From Wallemia ichthyophaga EXF-994 (Eukaryota > Basidiomycota > Wallemiomycetes > Wallemiales > Wallemiaceae): DNA of 64,000 nucleotides. A program made the position numbers and the translations under genes. The number at the start of each line of letters is the position of its first letter. Position 1 is the stretch's first letter. The DNA lies in contig NW_008806288.1 in assembly GCF_000400465.1 (NCBI RefSeq), positions 1-64,000 on the forward strand, read 5' to 3'. This document shows positions 10,748-21,894 of this stretch, one piece after another. The notes beneath the pieces were generated by a model. That model was not told the origin of the DNA and made no database searches. It saw only the letters and a program-made list of their open reading frames with translations.

Positions 10748-11363
10748 TCATAATGGCGTTGGTTTAGCACATTTGCGTTGTTCAGATTTATCAGTCTGAG
10801 GATCCTTCATTGTTTCCCAATTTACTGGTATCATTTGATTACCGTCTTCGGATGTAGCAAAGACCACACCGTATTCATTCTTCGCTGTGCTGAGATAGTA
10901 GTTACGTGCGTCACCCAAACTAATTACGACTGCCCTGACTATATCACCTGGACGTACGCAATTGTACATCTTTACTCGATCCTTATCAGTCTGCCTAACA
11001 TCCTGACTTCGAAGAATTCCTTGAAAGTTGCTATCCTGTGAGTTATTGGTGCATGGCACACCGTCTATGACATCCAAAGTCAAAGTGGCTTGCTTGCTAT
11101 TCAATCTGATTACCGTCGCCAATACCTCGCTATCTATTTCAGGCAATGGCTGTGAGTTTTTATGCGTACTTTCAACCCTCACGCTCTTGTTATTGTGTTA
11201 GATATAACCCGTCTTCTTCAAACTACCAACTCACATCATCAGTCTTCTGTAGTCTCCCAACGGTAGACGATATCAACTTATCACTCCTCGTATACACTCC
11301 CTCTGCCTGATTTATACTGTCCACTTTATCAGATACTGGCTGTCCCGGTAACACAATCATCAT
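10748..11363 (-). CDS. CSL4: exosome complex cap subunit Csl4
   Basis: Exons 11363-11235 and 11185-10748 give 188 aa; the intron has donor GTGAGT. The N-terminus V-L-P-G-Q-P-V is the signature start of Csl4. The central region has the S1/OB fold with G-I-L-R-S-Q-D-V-R, then V-R-P-G-D-I-V-R-A-V-V-I-S-L-G-D. The tail N-E-Y-G-V-V-F-A corresponds to the C-terminal domain. Family: one of three S1/KH cap proteins on the RNA exosome ring, needed for nuclear and cytoplasmic 3'-5' RNA decay. Two adjacent ATGs (11363, 11360) begin the frame. Length is normal for fungal Csl4. Confidence 0.92.
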
Positions 11364-11434
11364 GTTAGTAAAGCAAGGCGAATCAAAGAAATTAATCAAC
11401 GGTATATACATTCAAATTCAATCGAGCTTATTAA

Positions 11435-13173
11435 TTAATCGTTCTTATCTGTCTTGCCCAGCAGCTCTTCTCTTTCACGCGCTTGTCTTTCAAATTCATC
11501 ACTCTTCTTGTGAGACTGAGACTGCTCATTATCTTCATCTTCGTCATCGATAGCAAACACCGTCTCTTCTGTATGATAGTCATCGTTAGTGTTTACGTTG
11601 GAGTAGCCTTGATTGTTCTGTGCTTGGTGGTTGTACCCTCTCTCTGCAATCTCGTACTCTTCAACATCCTCCTCATTAACTGAGACTTCCTCACTCAGTG
11701 CGAGTCTTGAGTGGTGTGACGACGGTTTCCACAAGAAGCTCAGACTGATCAACACTACGTAGTATAGTAGCGTCGTCCATCCATCAATCAAGAACCATCT
11801 AGACTTCCAGTTATTTGGCTCGTAGTTTTCTTCCAATCTGTTTGAGAAAGTGAATGTAGCAAATCCAAAGAAGAATATAATGATTACTTGTGCTGCTATC
11901 AGTATTCTATACACATTCTTATACATCTTCAATTTGAATTGCTGATTCTTAGATTCAAGCTGTTTGATGGTGAATTGAAGGGCGTAGATTGTCCATAACA
12001 ATCCAATTGATTGAGTCACAGCAAGTGGAATTATGATCAAGATGAGTGAGAATATTGAAGCATCTTCGAAACTTATTATAACAGTACCGATCGCGTTAAC
12101 TATGCCAAATAGAGCATGTGCCGATACTAATCCAATAATCTTTTGCATTAGTGATCTATCAAGTGATGGCTTCACGACCGCCCAACCCAGACTAACACTG
12201 AGAACCAATCCGAGCGAAGCGGCTGATCTCACAGCTGCAAGTGTCGCGCAAAGACATAGTAAGAATGTAGCAGTGCCGTTGTTGCCACTCTTATCGAGAT
12301 GCTTGTAGTATCCCCAATTAACAAGCATTTCAGCCACCAAGAAACCAATCAAACCGCTAATAAGATGCTGTACCATGAGCAATTGTCCACGGTGCTGATA
12401 GCACATGTAGCCCCATGCTAAGCCCGTAGCGATATAAACAAAAACCATCACGAGATAAAAAGTTAATTTTGGTATGTCAGCTGCAGGAAGCTCTGATTTT
12501 CTTTTATCGTTGAACGTCACTATTCCAGAGAAGGACGCATGGCTACTCGACTCATCTATCGCACTTAATCCTGATAGTGTGATGGGTATAGATCCGACAC
12601 AATAAAACCCAGGTCTAGGTACTTCGTAGACGAATGGACCCGTGTTAGCCGGGTAAAGTTCACGCTTCCCAACACCGCCAAGATCCTCGTCTGCGTCGCT
12701 ATCTGAGATGACAGTAGATTCACCAACTTGTATGTCTTTGAAACGAGCGGCTGTTGTCCAGATGGATGAATTCACGCCCTCTTTGAGAACGCTTTCGTCG
12801 ACAATGAATTTACCCAACTCGCTTTCGTCGCAAAGCTGGGATTGTAAGGCTGAGGTGGTACATACGTACGATTTTGCAATTATTGTAGGATCAGCATCAA
12901 GAGGATATTTTCCAAGTGCATTAACATCATTCCACTCCCAAATTCCTGTGAGATTGGTCGAATGAGATAGCCCAAACGCTGATACACAAACTCACCAACT
13001 GCAGCCTGACCTGAAGAAAACGGCTCAAAGGTTACGGATATTTCGGCGTTCTTGCTGTTCCAAATACCGCTACAGGCTTGTCTGAAGTCGTTAGCGTCGG
13101 ATATCGGAACAGAGTATGCAGAAGTGTAGGCGAGTAATAGAGTGAGTGGAGATAGAATACAGAGTATATTCAT
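11435..13173 (-). CDS. PTM1/GPR107-like lung seven-transmembrane protein
   Basis: Exons 13173-12996 and 12945-11435 give 562 aa. The start at ATG 13173 exposes a clear signal peptide (M-N-I-L-C-I-L-S-P-L-T-L-L-L-A-Y); upstream in-frame codons use TTG. A roughly 190-residue lumenal domain is followed by seven hydrophobic helices, including Y-I-A-T-G-L-A-W-G-Y, the polar-flanked L-I-S-G-L-I-G-F and G-W-A-V-V-K-P-S-L. The cytosolic tail is acidic and ends with Glu/Asp-rich segments. Family (Ptm1, GPR107/108, Lung_7-TM_R): Golgi or endosomal trafficking proteins. It is divergent from the TPR gene, with 84 bp between start codons. Residues 1-20 are probably cleaved. Confidence 0.88.
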
Positions 13174-13257
13174 TATGTGGAATCCCTTTGAATTGATTAT
13201 TTCACGCCTAAACTGCGCCAAATAACTTGGAAGTTCACAACGAAGCGATGCAATTCC

Positions 13258-13857
13258 ATGACATCTGAAGATATTTTAGAATCAAAGCTGAAGCAGATTG
13301 ACTCAAAGAATCTGACTGGTAAATCTCATCTTATATCGGAAGCACAAGTCCTCGGACAGAACCAAGACACGAAGAATCAGTCGATTGATATTTGGTATAG
13401 GCTAGCTCAGTCTAGCGCACCTGGCGAGGAAACCTATGTACAATCTATAAACGCTATAAGTCAGCTATACTTGCAGCTCGGCAAGTTTGATAGCTCACTA
13501 AGTGTAATTGAAGATTGTGAGAGCCTTTTTCCACCCTCAAACACCCCGCTAACACAATGGATAGCCTTGGAATACACGCACAATGATAAATGCCTCAGAC
13601 AGACTCAGTGCCTCGTCTTGGACAAGCTCGGTCGCCTCGAAGAAGCTGAGAAGATATCAGCCAAGTATGATTTGAGTCATGTAGACCAAGTCATCGGCGA
13701 GAGCATCACTCAGAAAGAGGAACATGATCGTGAAAAGGCCCTGATCGCATTGAAGAATACATCTAATCGCTTCTTGGGAATCTTTGGCCTCAATACAGAC
13801 ATGCTCAATATCAATCAAGGTGAAGATGGCAATTATAGGTTTAATATAAATAAATAA
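13258..13857 (+). CDS. TPR-like protein with TTC1-type C-terminus
   Basis: Intronless, 199 aa. The central region is helical with TPR-like pairs (A-I-S-Q-L-Y-L-Q-L-G-K-F near 75, and L-V-L-D-K-L-G-R-L-E-E-A-E-K). The C-terminal block F-L-G-I-F-G-L-N-T-D-M-L-N-I-N-Q resembles the conserved end of TTC1-like proteins (F-G-L-S-T-D). Inference: a small co-chaperone-like or scaffold protein. It has no signal peptide or TM segment. The canonical TPR consensus is weak, so the repeat count cannot be fixed by eye. The gene shares an 84-bp divergent promoter with the PTM1-like gene. Confidence 0.65.
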   Translation: MTSEDILESKLKQIDSKNLTGKSHLISEAQVLGQNQDTKNQSIDIWYRLAQSSAPGEETYVQSINAISQLYLQLGKFDSSLSVIEDCESLFPPSNTPLTQWIALEYTHNDKCLRQTQCLVLDKLGRLEEAEKISAKYDLSHVDQVIGESITQKEEHDREKALIALKNTSNRFLGIFGLNTDMLNINQGEDGNYRFNINK

Positions 13858-14204
13858 ACCAGAATACTACAAAAATGTATTATTACAAATATCAGAATAT
13901 AATTTATTACAGGATTTCGTGTTGAAAATGAAAATTGACATTGCATGTAACTATAACTGAGTGAGCAGAAGTGAAATACTCGAGACATTGGTCGAAATAT
14001 TGAGGAAACGCTAAGTATGGTTGAGATGAGATTGTAAGACCAAAACCCCCCTTGAGAAGCGGACGATGATCAGATTGAAAGATAAAAACAAAGCTGAAAA
14101 ATAAAAGCCGTGAAAGTTTGAAGACATCGATGAGTGTCATGCAGACCATGGTCTGTTTGGAAACCATCCGAAGAATATGAAAGAGATTGAGTATTATTCA
14201 TTAT
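13858..14204. other. intergenic, 3' flanks
   Basis: AT-rich spacer between two convergent genes. I see no gene, tRNA or repeat in it. Confidence 0.6.
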
Positions 14205-16055
14205 TCATTTGTGTTGATTTAGCGGGTCGCTCCGACATAGCGGATTTATTTGTTCTGAAAGATCGAAATCAAGATCGACCATCTCCAGATCGATATACCT
14301 AGTACACATGTCTACAAATCTTGCCTCTTTTTCTTGAACTGACAGATTTGCAGAATGCTCGCTCAGGATATGAGCATGTTCCATAGCGGGTTGGTAGCAA
14401 TCTAACGCTATCTGCAAATACTTGCAAACAACGTTCGTGGGGCAATCCGAAAGAAGAACTGGATTGACAAGAGTTTGTTGTTTATTCATATCTAGAATAA
14501 GCTGTGGATTTATAGAAAAGTTGGCATTCTCAGAAACATTGTTGACAATATCCTGTAATGTCGTATGTTCATTGATTTTCTCTTTTGTGATTCTCGAGTT
14601 TTCCATCGCCAATGTGTGGAAGCTCTGTTTGACTAATTCTTCTCTGCGATTTGGCTGTTGAGGTTGATGGTGCTGCTGAGGTTGCTGATTTTGCTGAGGT
14701 TGCAACTGTTGCAACTGTTTAAATTGTACAGGCTGTAGAGGTTGACCAATTCGATTGATAGCCTCTCCAAAACGTACGCGATGCTGACTGTGGGAAGTCG
14801 AAGTCGAAGCCATAGTCGAAGCCATAAGCGCACATTGTTGAGTAGGAGCATGTTGCACGGGATCTTGTACACCTTGCACTCTCTGCCTACCCCGAGCAGC
14901 ACAAGCAACTTGATTATGCTGCCCCAAATTTGAAAAGTGGCCCAAGGTTTTAATGAACCTCTTGTATTCGAGCTCCTTCTGAGGAGAAGCCTGTATATTA
15001 TGCTGGTTAGCGTTCGCAAACTCCGATAAAGCAGAGTCGTAAGCGAAGTCGTTCTGCCCTTTTTGGTCGTGCGAAAAGTTGGCTGTTCGTTTGCTTCTTT
15101 GTAGAGCTCTTTGCGTAGCGTAAAAGTTCTCGTCGCTGTGTATAAACGTGACATCCGAAGTAGGGCCACGATGCCTATCGCTTGTCGAAGGTGCGCTACG
15201 AATCGTTGGCTTGGCTTGTGTGTCAGGTGAGGTTTTTCTTTTCTTTCCTCCTTTCATGCTGCTTGACTCATCTAGAGAGACACTGCGTTTCTTACTGTTG
15301 ATGTTGATGTTAGCACCTCTGCTTGCTGAGTCGGACGAAATTGAAGGTGTAGCATTCTACAGGCTAGCATTAGCTAGTATAAAACAACTAGAAACCTAAC
15401 TCACGTTTCCGCTGTATCTTGGAAGAGTATAGTACATACTTACTGGGTTTCTCTTCCCCTTGCTGCTTTGAGGTTTTGGCGGAATCTTACAACAGCCGGC
15501 ATGAGGCTAAACGCGGCAAGATAGGTGAGATTGGTGACAATAAAATACAGGCTACTCACGTTGCAGTATTTATCACACAGCTCTATCAGTTCTGCGTTGT
15601 TTATGTTGTATTGGTTTTTGAGTACTTGTGAGAGACCCTTCGTAACAAGTCAAGTTAGGTGAGTCGGCGTCGTCGGAAGGGCTACGTACAGAGTCCTGTG
15701 AGTGTGTGAGATGCCATTACCAAATATTCACACGTACTTACCCTCTTGATCACGAAACACCTTTTATGTTGGCAACAATATGTGACTCTGTGTGTGTTGA
15801 GGAGGCTGTAGCGGTGATTAGTCAGAGGACAATCCGAGCAAAGCGTGTCGAATCAACATACCCGTCAATAATACTTGTAAAGCTATTAAAATCGATGTTT
15901 GAGACTTCAGATGTCAGCTTATTCTGGAGAGGTGTCAGTTGTGAGTTGCTAGCTGTAAGTAAACGCACCATCATGCCGTTTGGATCAGACTTTAAAGTGG
16001 CCTTGATGTTTGTTACCAAGAAAGAGTAGCAGAGGTTCTTAGTAGACATAGACAT
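14205..16055 (-). CDS. unrecognised Cys/Gln-rich protein, probable regulator
   Basis: Five exons join in frame: 16055-15862, 15805-15742, 15637-15560, 15506-15405 and 15356-14205 (529 aa). An optional 6-nt exon (GACTCT, 15693-15688 by pattern) would also keep frame. The N-terminal third is a compact conserved-looking domain with clustered cysteines: Y-C-C-x4-C, then L-C-x2-Y-C-N and A-G-C-C-K. These could bind zinc (inference). A basic stretch with S-K-K-R and G-G-K-K-R-K looks like a nuclear localisation signal. A Gln-rich middle (Q-P-Q-Q style, about 350-390) and an acidic, Asp/Glu-rich C-terminal helix region follow. I recognise no family. The 1.4 kb upstream spacer, long for this genome, is typical of a heavily regulated gene. 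The exon-intron fit across five phases argues that the gene is real. Confidence 0.6.
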
Positions 16056-17485
16056 GGTCGTATAAGGGGAATGAGAGGATGAAGCGCGTTTGAATGTTCA
16101 GATATCGCGCCTGATGATTTAAGCCAAATTGAGCATGGGGCTGGAGAGTGAATAGTCGAACGCATCTTTGTTGTCTGGAATGATGCAAACCTACGGTAAG
16201 TGATTGAATTTGCCGCGTTTATTGGCAATGACCGTATATGGGCTTTGCTGAAGTACAATGTCTTAGTAGGCAGAGCTAACAGACAATTCGCTTATGCCAG
16301 CGTTGTAACCTCAGCCCCTCATAATTGTTGACTTACACTCACACGCCCAGCTATGAATGCGCAGCTGACACATTCCAAATCTTCGACTTGTGGAACGCTC
16401 ATAGAGGCTAAGGTTTACTCTTGAGCTTAAGCGCGTGAGTTCTAATCTACTATGCACAAGTTTGCCATATAGCCGTGAATGGTCTCGCAGTATCTGATGA
16501 CTTGCAGTAAGCGATGAAGTGTTTAGGATACTTAACTTGCGAGCAGCTCACCTAAACCCTGCAACCTCACAAAAGGCTTCGACTTTCAAGTTTCTGTATA
16601 GAATCGCATTCGACAGATAGTAAGATGATACTATGTTAAGATGACAGGATGCGACAATGCCACCACTAGGTGCCAAGAGGATAGCTAAGATCTGTAACGT
16701 TAAAGATAAAAGTGTCTGTGTTGAATTCATTTGCTGATAAGAAGCGTCGTCTATCAAAATTGATGTCATTTCGACAATGCGAAGACAACATCATATCCAC
16801 ATCCACAGCCACTGGCAAAAGAAAAGGAAAAAAAAAAGAGAAAGAGAAAATCAAGAGCATGAAAAAAGCTGCAATTTGACTTTCCAATGCCAAAATCAAG
16901 TCGAGAATCTCAGCTGAACACACCAAAAGGTGAGATCAGGTGAGATAACCGATTGGATTATTTAAGTTGATTTAAGTCAATAAAAGAATTATAAGTAAAT
17001 CCAAAGTAAAGTCAAGAAAATTCTGTCCACGTCTTCATATACTCATCAACGTTATCGCCTAGAGCAGAAAAGCTAATGATGTACAGACAAGTATCATGTC
17101 AAGTCTGCACACAAAGCATTAACGCACTTTCATCCAATCCTCTTTTTCATTTCAGTGATGCAGTGATGGTTGGTTTCACGAAGCGCATTTAGTTCGTTCG
17201 GCTGAAGTGAATATGTCAATATATGTAAGGCGGGAGGCGGTGTGCATGCCATGAGAATGAGAAAAATCTGCGCATTCTATTTATATACGTATTGTACGCC
17301 TTCCGTTAACAATGGAAGATGTATTTTACAAAATAAAATTGTCGTTACGATGATATATAGTGAAATAGTTAATTACGTTAATTGAGTGAAACGTGAGATT
17401 TGAAACAATTAAAGCAAGCGAGTGATTGTGTTACTTTCACTAATCGCTACTCGCTACTCGCGCTATGTTGGCTGAGTTGATCTGG
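16056..17485. other. long gene-free spacer, probable upstream control region
   Basis: No reading frame here looks protein-like on either strand, and short open frames around 16548-16926 (minus) have no family features. There is a polypurine run near 16820-16850. By position it is the promoter side of the minus-strand gene at 14205-16055 and the 3' flank of the gene at 17486. I see no tRNA. Confidence 0.5.
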
Positions 17486-19727
17486 TTAATCATCTGCCTC
17501 AATTGTGTATGTTTCGGCTGAGTTTTCGGTCTTGTTGCTATTGATGATGGTGATGCTGTTTTCGTTGTCGTTATCGCCGTCGTAGCCATCGTTGTCTCCC
17601 TCTCCACCTTCATCCGCGCTACCATCTTCAAAAGGATCGTGTGCATTAAGAGCAGCAAAACGCGTCTGGGCAGCGCACCAGATACTGACTTGCATATCCC
17701 TGCTGCTGCTGCTACCATTGTCTTTACCATTGTCGATGCTAAGGTAAGACACAGGGACGTAATTGTCATCGTACCCAAACCCAGATTCAAACTCAAACGC
17801 TAATGCATCCCCGAAGCCACTGAAACTCCCGCCATTATTCTCCTTGAAGGGGAGGAGGTGTGTGTAGATCATAAGGAGGGTGTTGTAAGCGTGGTAGAGG
17901 AGGCCGCCCCAATGAATATCCGGAGAGGTGCTGAGCAGATGTACAGACTTAGCGAGAAGGGCGAAAACTCCACCCAAGTCTACATCCACATCCCCCTTCT
18001 CAAGAGGCATCTCGTAAGGAGACGCACCGACTGCGCGCAGCACCCGCACAAGGTCCTCGAGATGTTTGCGCGTCAGGGTGATGCACGGATGGGAGAGCGA
18101 GCCAATAGCCATGATTTCACCAATGCTCACACTCACTCTGTGGCGAAGTGGGAATTGGAGTGGGAGTGTTAGCGCGTGGTCACTCACCTCACCCACATCC
18201 ACATCCAGATACAGCCACACAAGGTGATGGCAGTGCTCATCTACATCCATATACTCATACGCCGTGCCGAGCGAATCGAGCAGGACGACCACGCGCGTGA
18301 ACGGATAGAGGTGGTTGTGCAGCTGGGTGAGGGTGTCTAAGGAGAAAATGTCCGCGGGCGAGCGCGTGCGCGTGTGCTTGTGCATCCTGTGCGTTCTGTG
18401 CGTCTTAAGTGCGACGCTCAGTGCGGCTATGTCTGTCTTGCTTTTGCATTTACTTGTGAAGGAGGATGTTGATACTTGGTCGCACAGCGTCAGCGACTTG
18501 CGTAAAAGCCGTTTGACAGTGATGATGAGGCGAATTTCTTGTCGAATCTCCGCGGCCACCTCGCGCACACGAGGCACGTCGACGACGAGATCGGTGTGGT
18601 TGCTGTGTATGCTATGCTCGGAGTGCTTAACATGCCATCCATCTTCTAACACCATGGCTGCATGCAGACGGTCGATGAGAATGGCTGTGTGGTGGTCGTT
18701 TGCGTCGCATAAAAGAGTTTCTACGATGTGGCTTCGTGTGTGTTCCTGATGCATACCCGCATGGACACCTACATCCACCCTATACAAACCCTCTGAATAC
18801 CCCCACTGCGGCTGCAGCTGGGTGAAGGCGTGCCACTTGCCAATAGCAAGACATTCATCGGGGAGTGCAAAGAAAAGTTTGGCGAATGGGTGTGATCGCT
18901 CGCCCATGCCATTACGTTCGCAGTACGAGACTCTCTGAAAAGGCCAGCCAGTCAGCACATCGTCTTCACCACGCAAAAGCCCACTCACTATAAAATAGCG
19001 GCTACAGAGGGAGACGAAGAGGGAGAAGGGGGTGGGAGTATGTGGGGTGTGGGTGCTGTTGTTGTTACTGATGTTGTTGCTATTATTGTTATTATTGTTG
19101 TCGCTGAAATTACTAATGTTATTGCCGTAGACATCTCTACTAAAATGAGTGTCACTCGCAGTATAACGGTGACATAACAGGGTATCCAAATTATCTTGAA
19201 GGAGCTGGTCGAGTAGCTAGAGGCAATTTCAGCAGAGTGGTTTAGTGGCTAGCGTTATAGCATTCAGCGCATTATACACTCACCTGCGTCTGAATAAGTG
19301 TGTCAGTGGTGTCTTGCTTTCTGAGCAAGCGGTACATCTTGAATGTAGAACCCCCTTCTGAGGTCGCAGCAGAGCTGTGTGTCTGGACAGTGTTCGAGAA
19401 GGCTGCTTTCATTTAATTCCAATGAGATGGTTCGTCAACACACAACAACGTCCACCCACCACAGAAGCAGTTCGAGAAAGGCGTTGGTCTGGTCATGTCA
19501 TGTGTAGGTGTTATTGTCGCATTTTGGCTGTGTGGCAGAACACCTACCGGCGGTAATAGATGGGGTGTGGCCGTGGCCTTGCCGTTTGTCGTGGCACTGG
19601 TATTGGCAGTACTTGCAGCACTTACAGTAGCCCTGTCATTAGCGTGCATTGGTTGCTCTGGCATCGTGGTGGCAGTGTGAGTCAAACTGTGCTTGTCGCG
19701 CCGGCCAAACCTAGAGCGTTTTTCCAT
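17486..19727 (-). CDS. unrecognised large protein with Asn/His-rich and acidic segments
   Basis: Exons 19727-19460, 19405-19284 and 19216-17486 join in phase (706 aa). ATG 19835 (hydrophobic leader) and 19664 are other possible starts; 19727 leaves more room after the UGO1 stop at 19877. The N-terminal part is Thr/Ala/His-rich. M-Y-R-L-L-R-K-Q-D-T-T-D-T-L-I-Q marks a likely folded region. An Asn-run follows, then a large alpha-helical region with W-H-A-F-T-Q-L-Q-P-Q-W-G-Y and L-I-I-T-V-K-R-L-L-R-K-S-L. The C-terminal end is very acidic (Asp/Glu/Gly/Asn repeats). I do not recognise the family; a vezatin/Inp2-like membrane adaptor was considered but has no solid support. A stop-free 57-nt intron may lie at 18136-18192. 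Confidence 0.6.
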
Positions 19728-19876
19728 ATCGGGACGTTGGTGAAAATTTGTACGACAAGAACTGACTATATAGAGAATGATGATAGGAATGCATGCAGAT
19801 GGTAAAATAGTAGATAGCCGATAACAAAAAGCCATTTCGGTGACCTACTGCCATCACCCAACACCCAATACCCATC

Positions 19877-21229
19877 TCAGATCTCCGTCCAGCCTTCACC
19901 CACATCGACACCGCCAAACATACCCAAGACGAACACCATGGAGCTAGCGCTCAATCCCAAGCCGAAGCCTCTAAAGAGACTCTTAAAGCCGCTCCATCTG
20001 CTGCCACTACTATCGCTGCACTCCTCAGTGACAATGCGATAAACGCACTCCACCATACCTGCAGCGGGGCTGGGACGGGTATCGATGCAAGGCGTGAGTT
20101 GCCCAGGCTGTTGTGCCCTAACGAGGCTCCTATCCTGCGTCTGCAGACGCCGCCTGACAGTCTCGAGGGGGAGGGTAAGCGTCATAGTAGCGACGCTCCA
20201 CAGCAGCTCGCAGACGGCATACGTGGCGGGTCGACTATCCACACTCACGCCGAGCAGCCTCTCCACTACGAGCGGAGCGCACAGTTGGAGGAGTGACTTG
20301 AAGGACGACTCTACGATAGTGGGCAGGAGCAGGTTGGGGTGCGTCCACATTACCTGCCAGCCACCCTCGCGGTTTGCAATCTTGCGCAGTGCGTCGATGG
20401 GTCCGCTGTAAGCACGTCGGCATGTGCCGGCGGAGGTGGAGGACGTGGATTGGACAATCATCCTCGTTCGCACCAAATCGAGCGGAGAGAGGGTGACGGC
20501 AGTGAGAGTGTGGGCCAGGACATGCACTCCGAGTGGCTTGAGGGGGCTGGGTAGCTGGTGGATGGGGAGGAAGGAGAGTGTGTTTGAGGGAAGGAATATG
20601 GTGGAGAGGGCGGAGAGAAAGAGTGGCTGGAGGGTAGAGAAGGATATGTCGAATATGGATGACGTCAGAGTGCCCTTCCAAAGCCCAGAAAGACCTTCGT
20701 GAGATTTGGACACAGCGCGCATCATACGCCAGACGCCGCCATCTGCTTGTAGGGGGACAAGATAGGAGGGGCGCTGAGCAAGATAACCATCTTTGTCTTT
20801 TGGGATGTGTTTTTTAGGTTTCAAAGGAGCTTTTGGGGCGTCTTCTTCGAAACGGAAGTAGTTTGAGTGGGAGTTGAGGTCATCGGGGTCACTGGGGTCA
20901 TCGAGGTCATCGAGGTCATCGTCGTCGTCGTTTTGATCGGCATTAAGATCGCTGCTATAATAAGGACCGATTTTGAGCCTTGGGTTGTACTGAACCTGCA
21001 AGAGGACCTTACCCACTTCAAAGGGCATACTAAGAGAAGTAGCACCGAATTGAAGGAGACTGGCAGCTATAAGCTGTTTTACAGTGGTGCTGGCTTCAGA
21101 AATGTGTGAAGATGAATTTGAGTGGACAACATTGGCAGATGAATTGGGGAAGCGTGTGGGGATATCAGAGAAGGTCCAGCCGTTGGGCTGATTGGAGATG
21201 TAAGTTGAGCGGAGAGATTCTTTGGGCAT
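19877..21229 (-). CDS. UGO1: Ugo1-like mitochondrial carrier-family fusion protein
   Basis: Intronless, 450 aa. The carrier-like repeats are visible: S-M-P-F-E-V-G-K-V-L-L-Q-V-Q (near residue 70), L-S-P-L-D-L-V-R-T-R-M-I-V-Q (near 255) and L-P-L-E-T-V-R-R-R-L-Q-T-Q (near 350). These are the degenerate PxD/ExxK/R signatures of Ugo1 and SLC25A46. Family: mitochondrial outer-membrane protein linking Fzo1 and Mgm1 in fusion. An approximately 35-residue Asp-rich insert after the first repeat (D-D-L-D-D type) is encoded by a simple repeat and is unusual. It lies in tandem upstream of the unrecognised gene at 17486-19727. The motif pattern fits Ugo1 better than a metabolite carrier because several canonical residues differ. 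Confidence 0.85.
   Translation of the reverse strand: MPKESLRSTYISNQPNGWTFSDIPTRFPNSSANVVHSNSSSHISEASTTVKQLIAASLLQFGATSLSMPFEVGKVLLQVQYNPRLKIGPYYSSDLNADQNDDDDDLDDLDDPSDPDDLNSHSNYFRFEEDAPKAPLKPKKHIPKDKDGYLAQRPSYLVPLQADGGVWRMMRAVSKSHEGLSGLWKGTLTSSIFDISFSTLQPLFLSALSTIFLPSNTLSFLPIHQLPSPLKPLGVHVLAHTLTAVTLSPLDLVRTRMIVQSTSSTSAGTCRRAYSGPIDALRKIANREGGWQVMWTHPNLLLPTIVESSFKSLLQLCAPLVVERLLGVSVDSRPATYAVCELLWSVATMTLTLPLETVRRRLQTQDRSLVRAQQPGQLTPCIDTRPSPAAGMVECVYRIVTEECSDSSGSRWSGFKSLFRGFGLGLSASSMVFVLGMFGGVDVGEGWTEI
20877..20930 (+). repeat. 9-nt simple repeat encoding Asp-rich insert in UGO1
   Basis: Imperfect tandem units of TCATCGAGG, then TCG triplets, on the plus strand. They translate on the minus strand to a D-D-L and poly-Asp run. 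Confidence 0.8.
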
Positions 21230-21323
21230 TTAGTGGGATTTAGGGGGTTTAGGGGGATTTAAAGTTGGTTGTTATAAAGGATAATACAATGTAGATAAAT
21301 ACAAAAGGAATATTAAAATTAAA

Positions 21324-21749
21324 TTAAGTTGAGTGTGCGTGTGGGTGCTGCTGTGAGTGCTGTGGATGCTGTGGGTGTTGCTCGAATTTCTGTTTCAATG
21401 CGTTGATTATTTCTTGTCTATTTGAACTGGATGACTCTTCGTCGAGGCTGGCAGGTGGACTGGCTGGCGTGTATTTATGGGATGGTGAGATAGGCGGGGA
21501 GTGTGGGTGTTGCTGGGTTTGCTGTGGGTGTTGTGTGTTTTGGGCGTGTTGAGCATGTTGATGCGATGGATGATGCTGCTGCAACTCCCACTGCCATCTC
21601 ATAGCTCTCGAATACTCCATTCTTGCATTCAAAACACCCAAATTATACTCATCCTCGGCTTTCTTTGCGTTGAGTATCGTGATCAGCAGCTGAGTATCCC
21701 CACACTGCTGTTGATTAAACGTCGAGAGCAATTCTGATACAGAAACCAT
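21324..21749 (-). CDS. small His/Gln-rich protein, unrecognised
   Basis: A single exon of 141 aa from ATG 21749; ATG 21782 would add a hydrophobic dozen residues. The N-terminal 50 residues look conserved and helical (S-E-L-L-S-T-F-N-Q-Q-Q, then L-N-A-K-K-A-E-D-E-Y-N-L-G-V-L-N-A-R). The remainder is low-complexity His/Gln/Pro with a short helical island, N-A-L-K-Q-K-F-E-Q. The repeated H-P-Q motif comes from a TGTGGGTGT-like DNA repeat. Function is unknown; the form (short helix plus QH tract) is seen in fungal transcription cofactors, which is only inference. An upstream spliced start cannot be excluded. Confidence 0.5.
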   Translation of the reverse strand: MVSVSELLSTFNQQQCGDTQLLITILNAKKAEDEYNLGVLNARMEYSRAMRWQWELQQHHPSHQHAQHAQNTQHPQQTQQHPHSPPISPSHKYTPASPPASLDEESSSSNRQEIINALKQKFEQHPQHPQHSQQHPHAHST

Positions 21750-21894
21750 GACAAGTGTGATGAACGTGATGACTGTAAGCATTCCACCATTCCATTACTA
21801 CCTCAGATCCACTCCTTTTTTCTACTTGGAATTCTGTTCTTTATTTATATCTTGGCGAGATTGGCAGTGTTTTCTTTAAATTTGAGAGTGGTGC

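Noticed and set aside
16548-16926. Two overlapping hydrophobic minus-strand frames
   Set aside because: Low-complexity Phe/Leu content from a polypurine tract; no start context or partners.
19217-19283. tRNA-like string (GTGGTTTAGTGGCTAG) resembling a D-arm
   Set aside because: No T-arm (GTTCGA) or pairing acceptor stem; it lies inside an intron that joins exons in frame.
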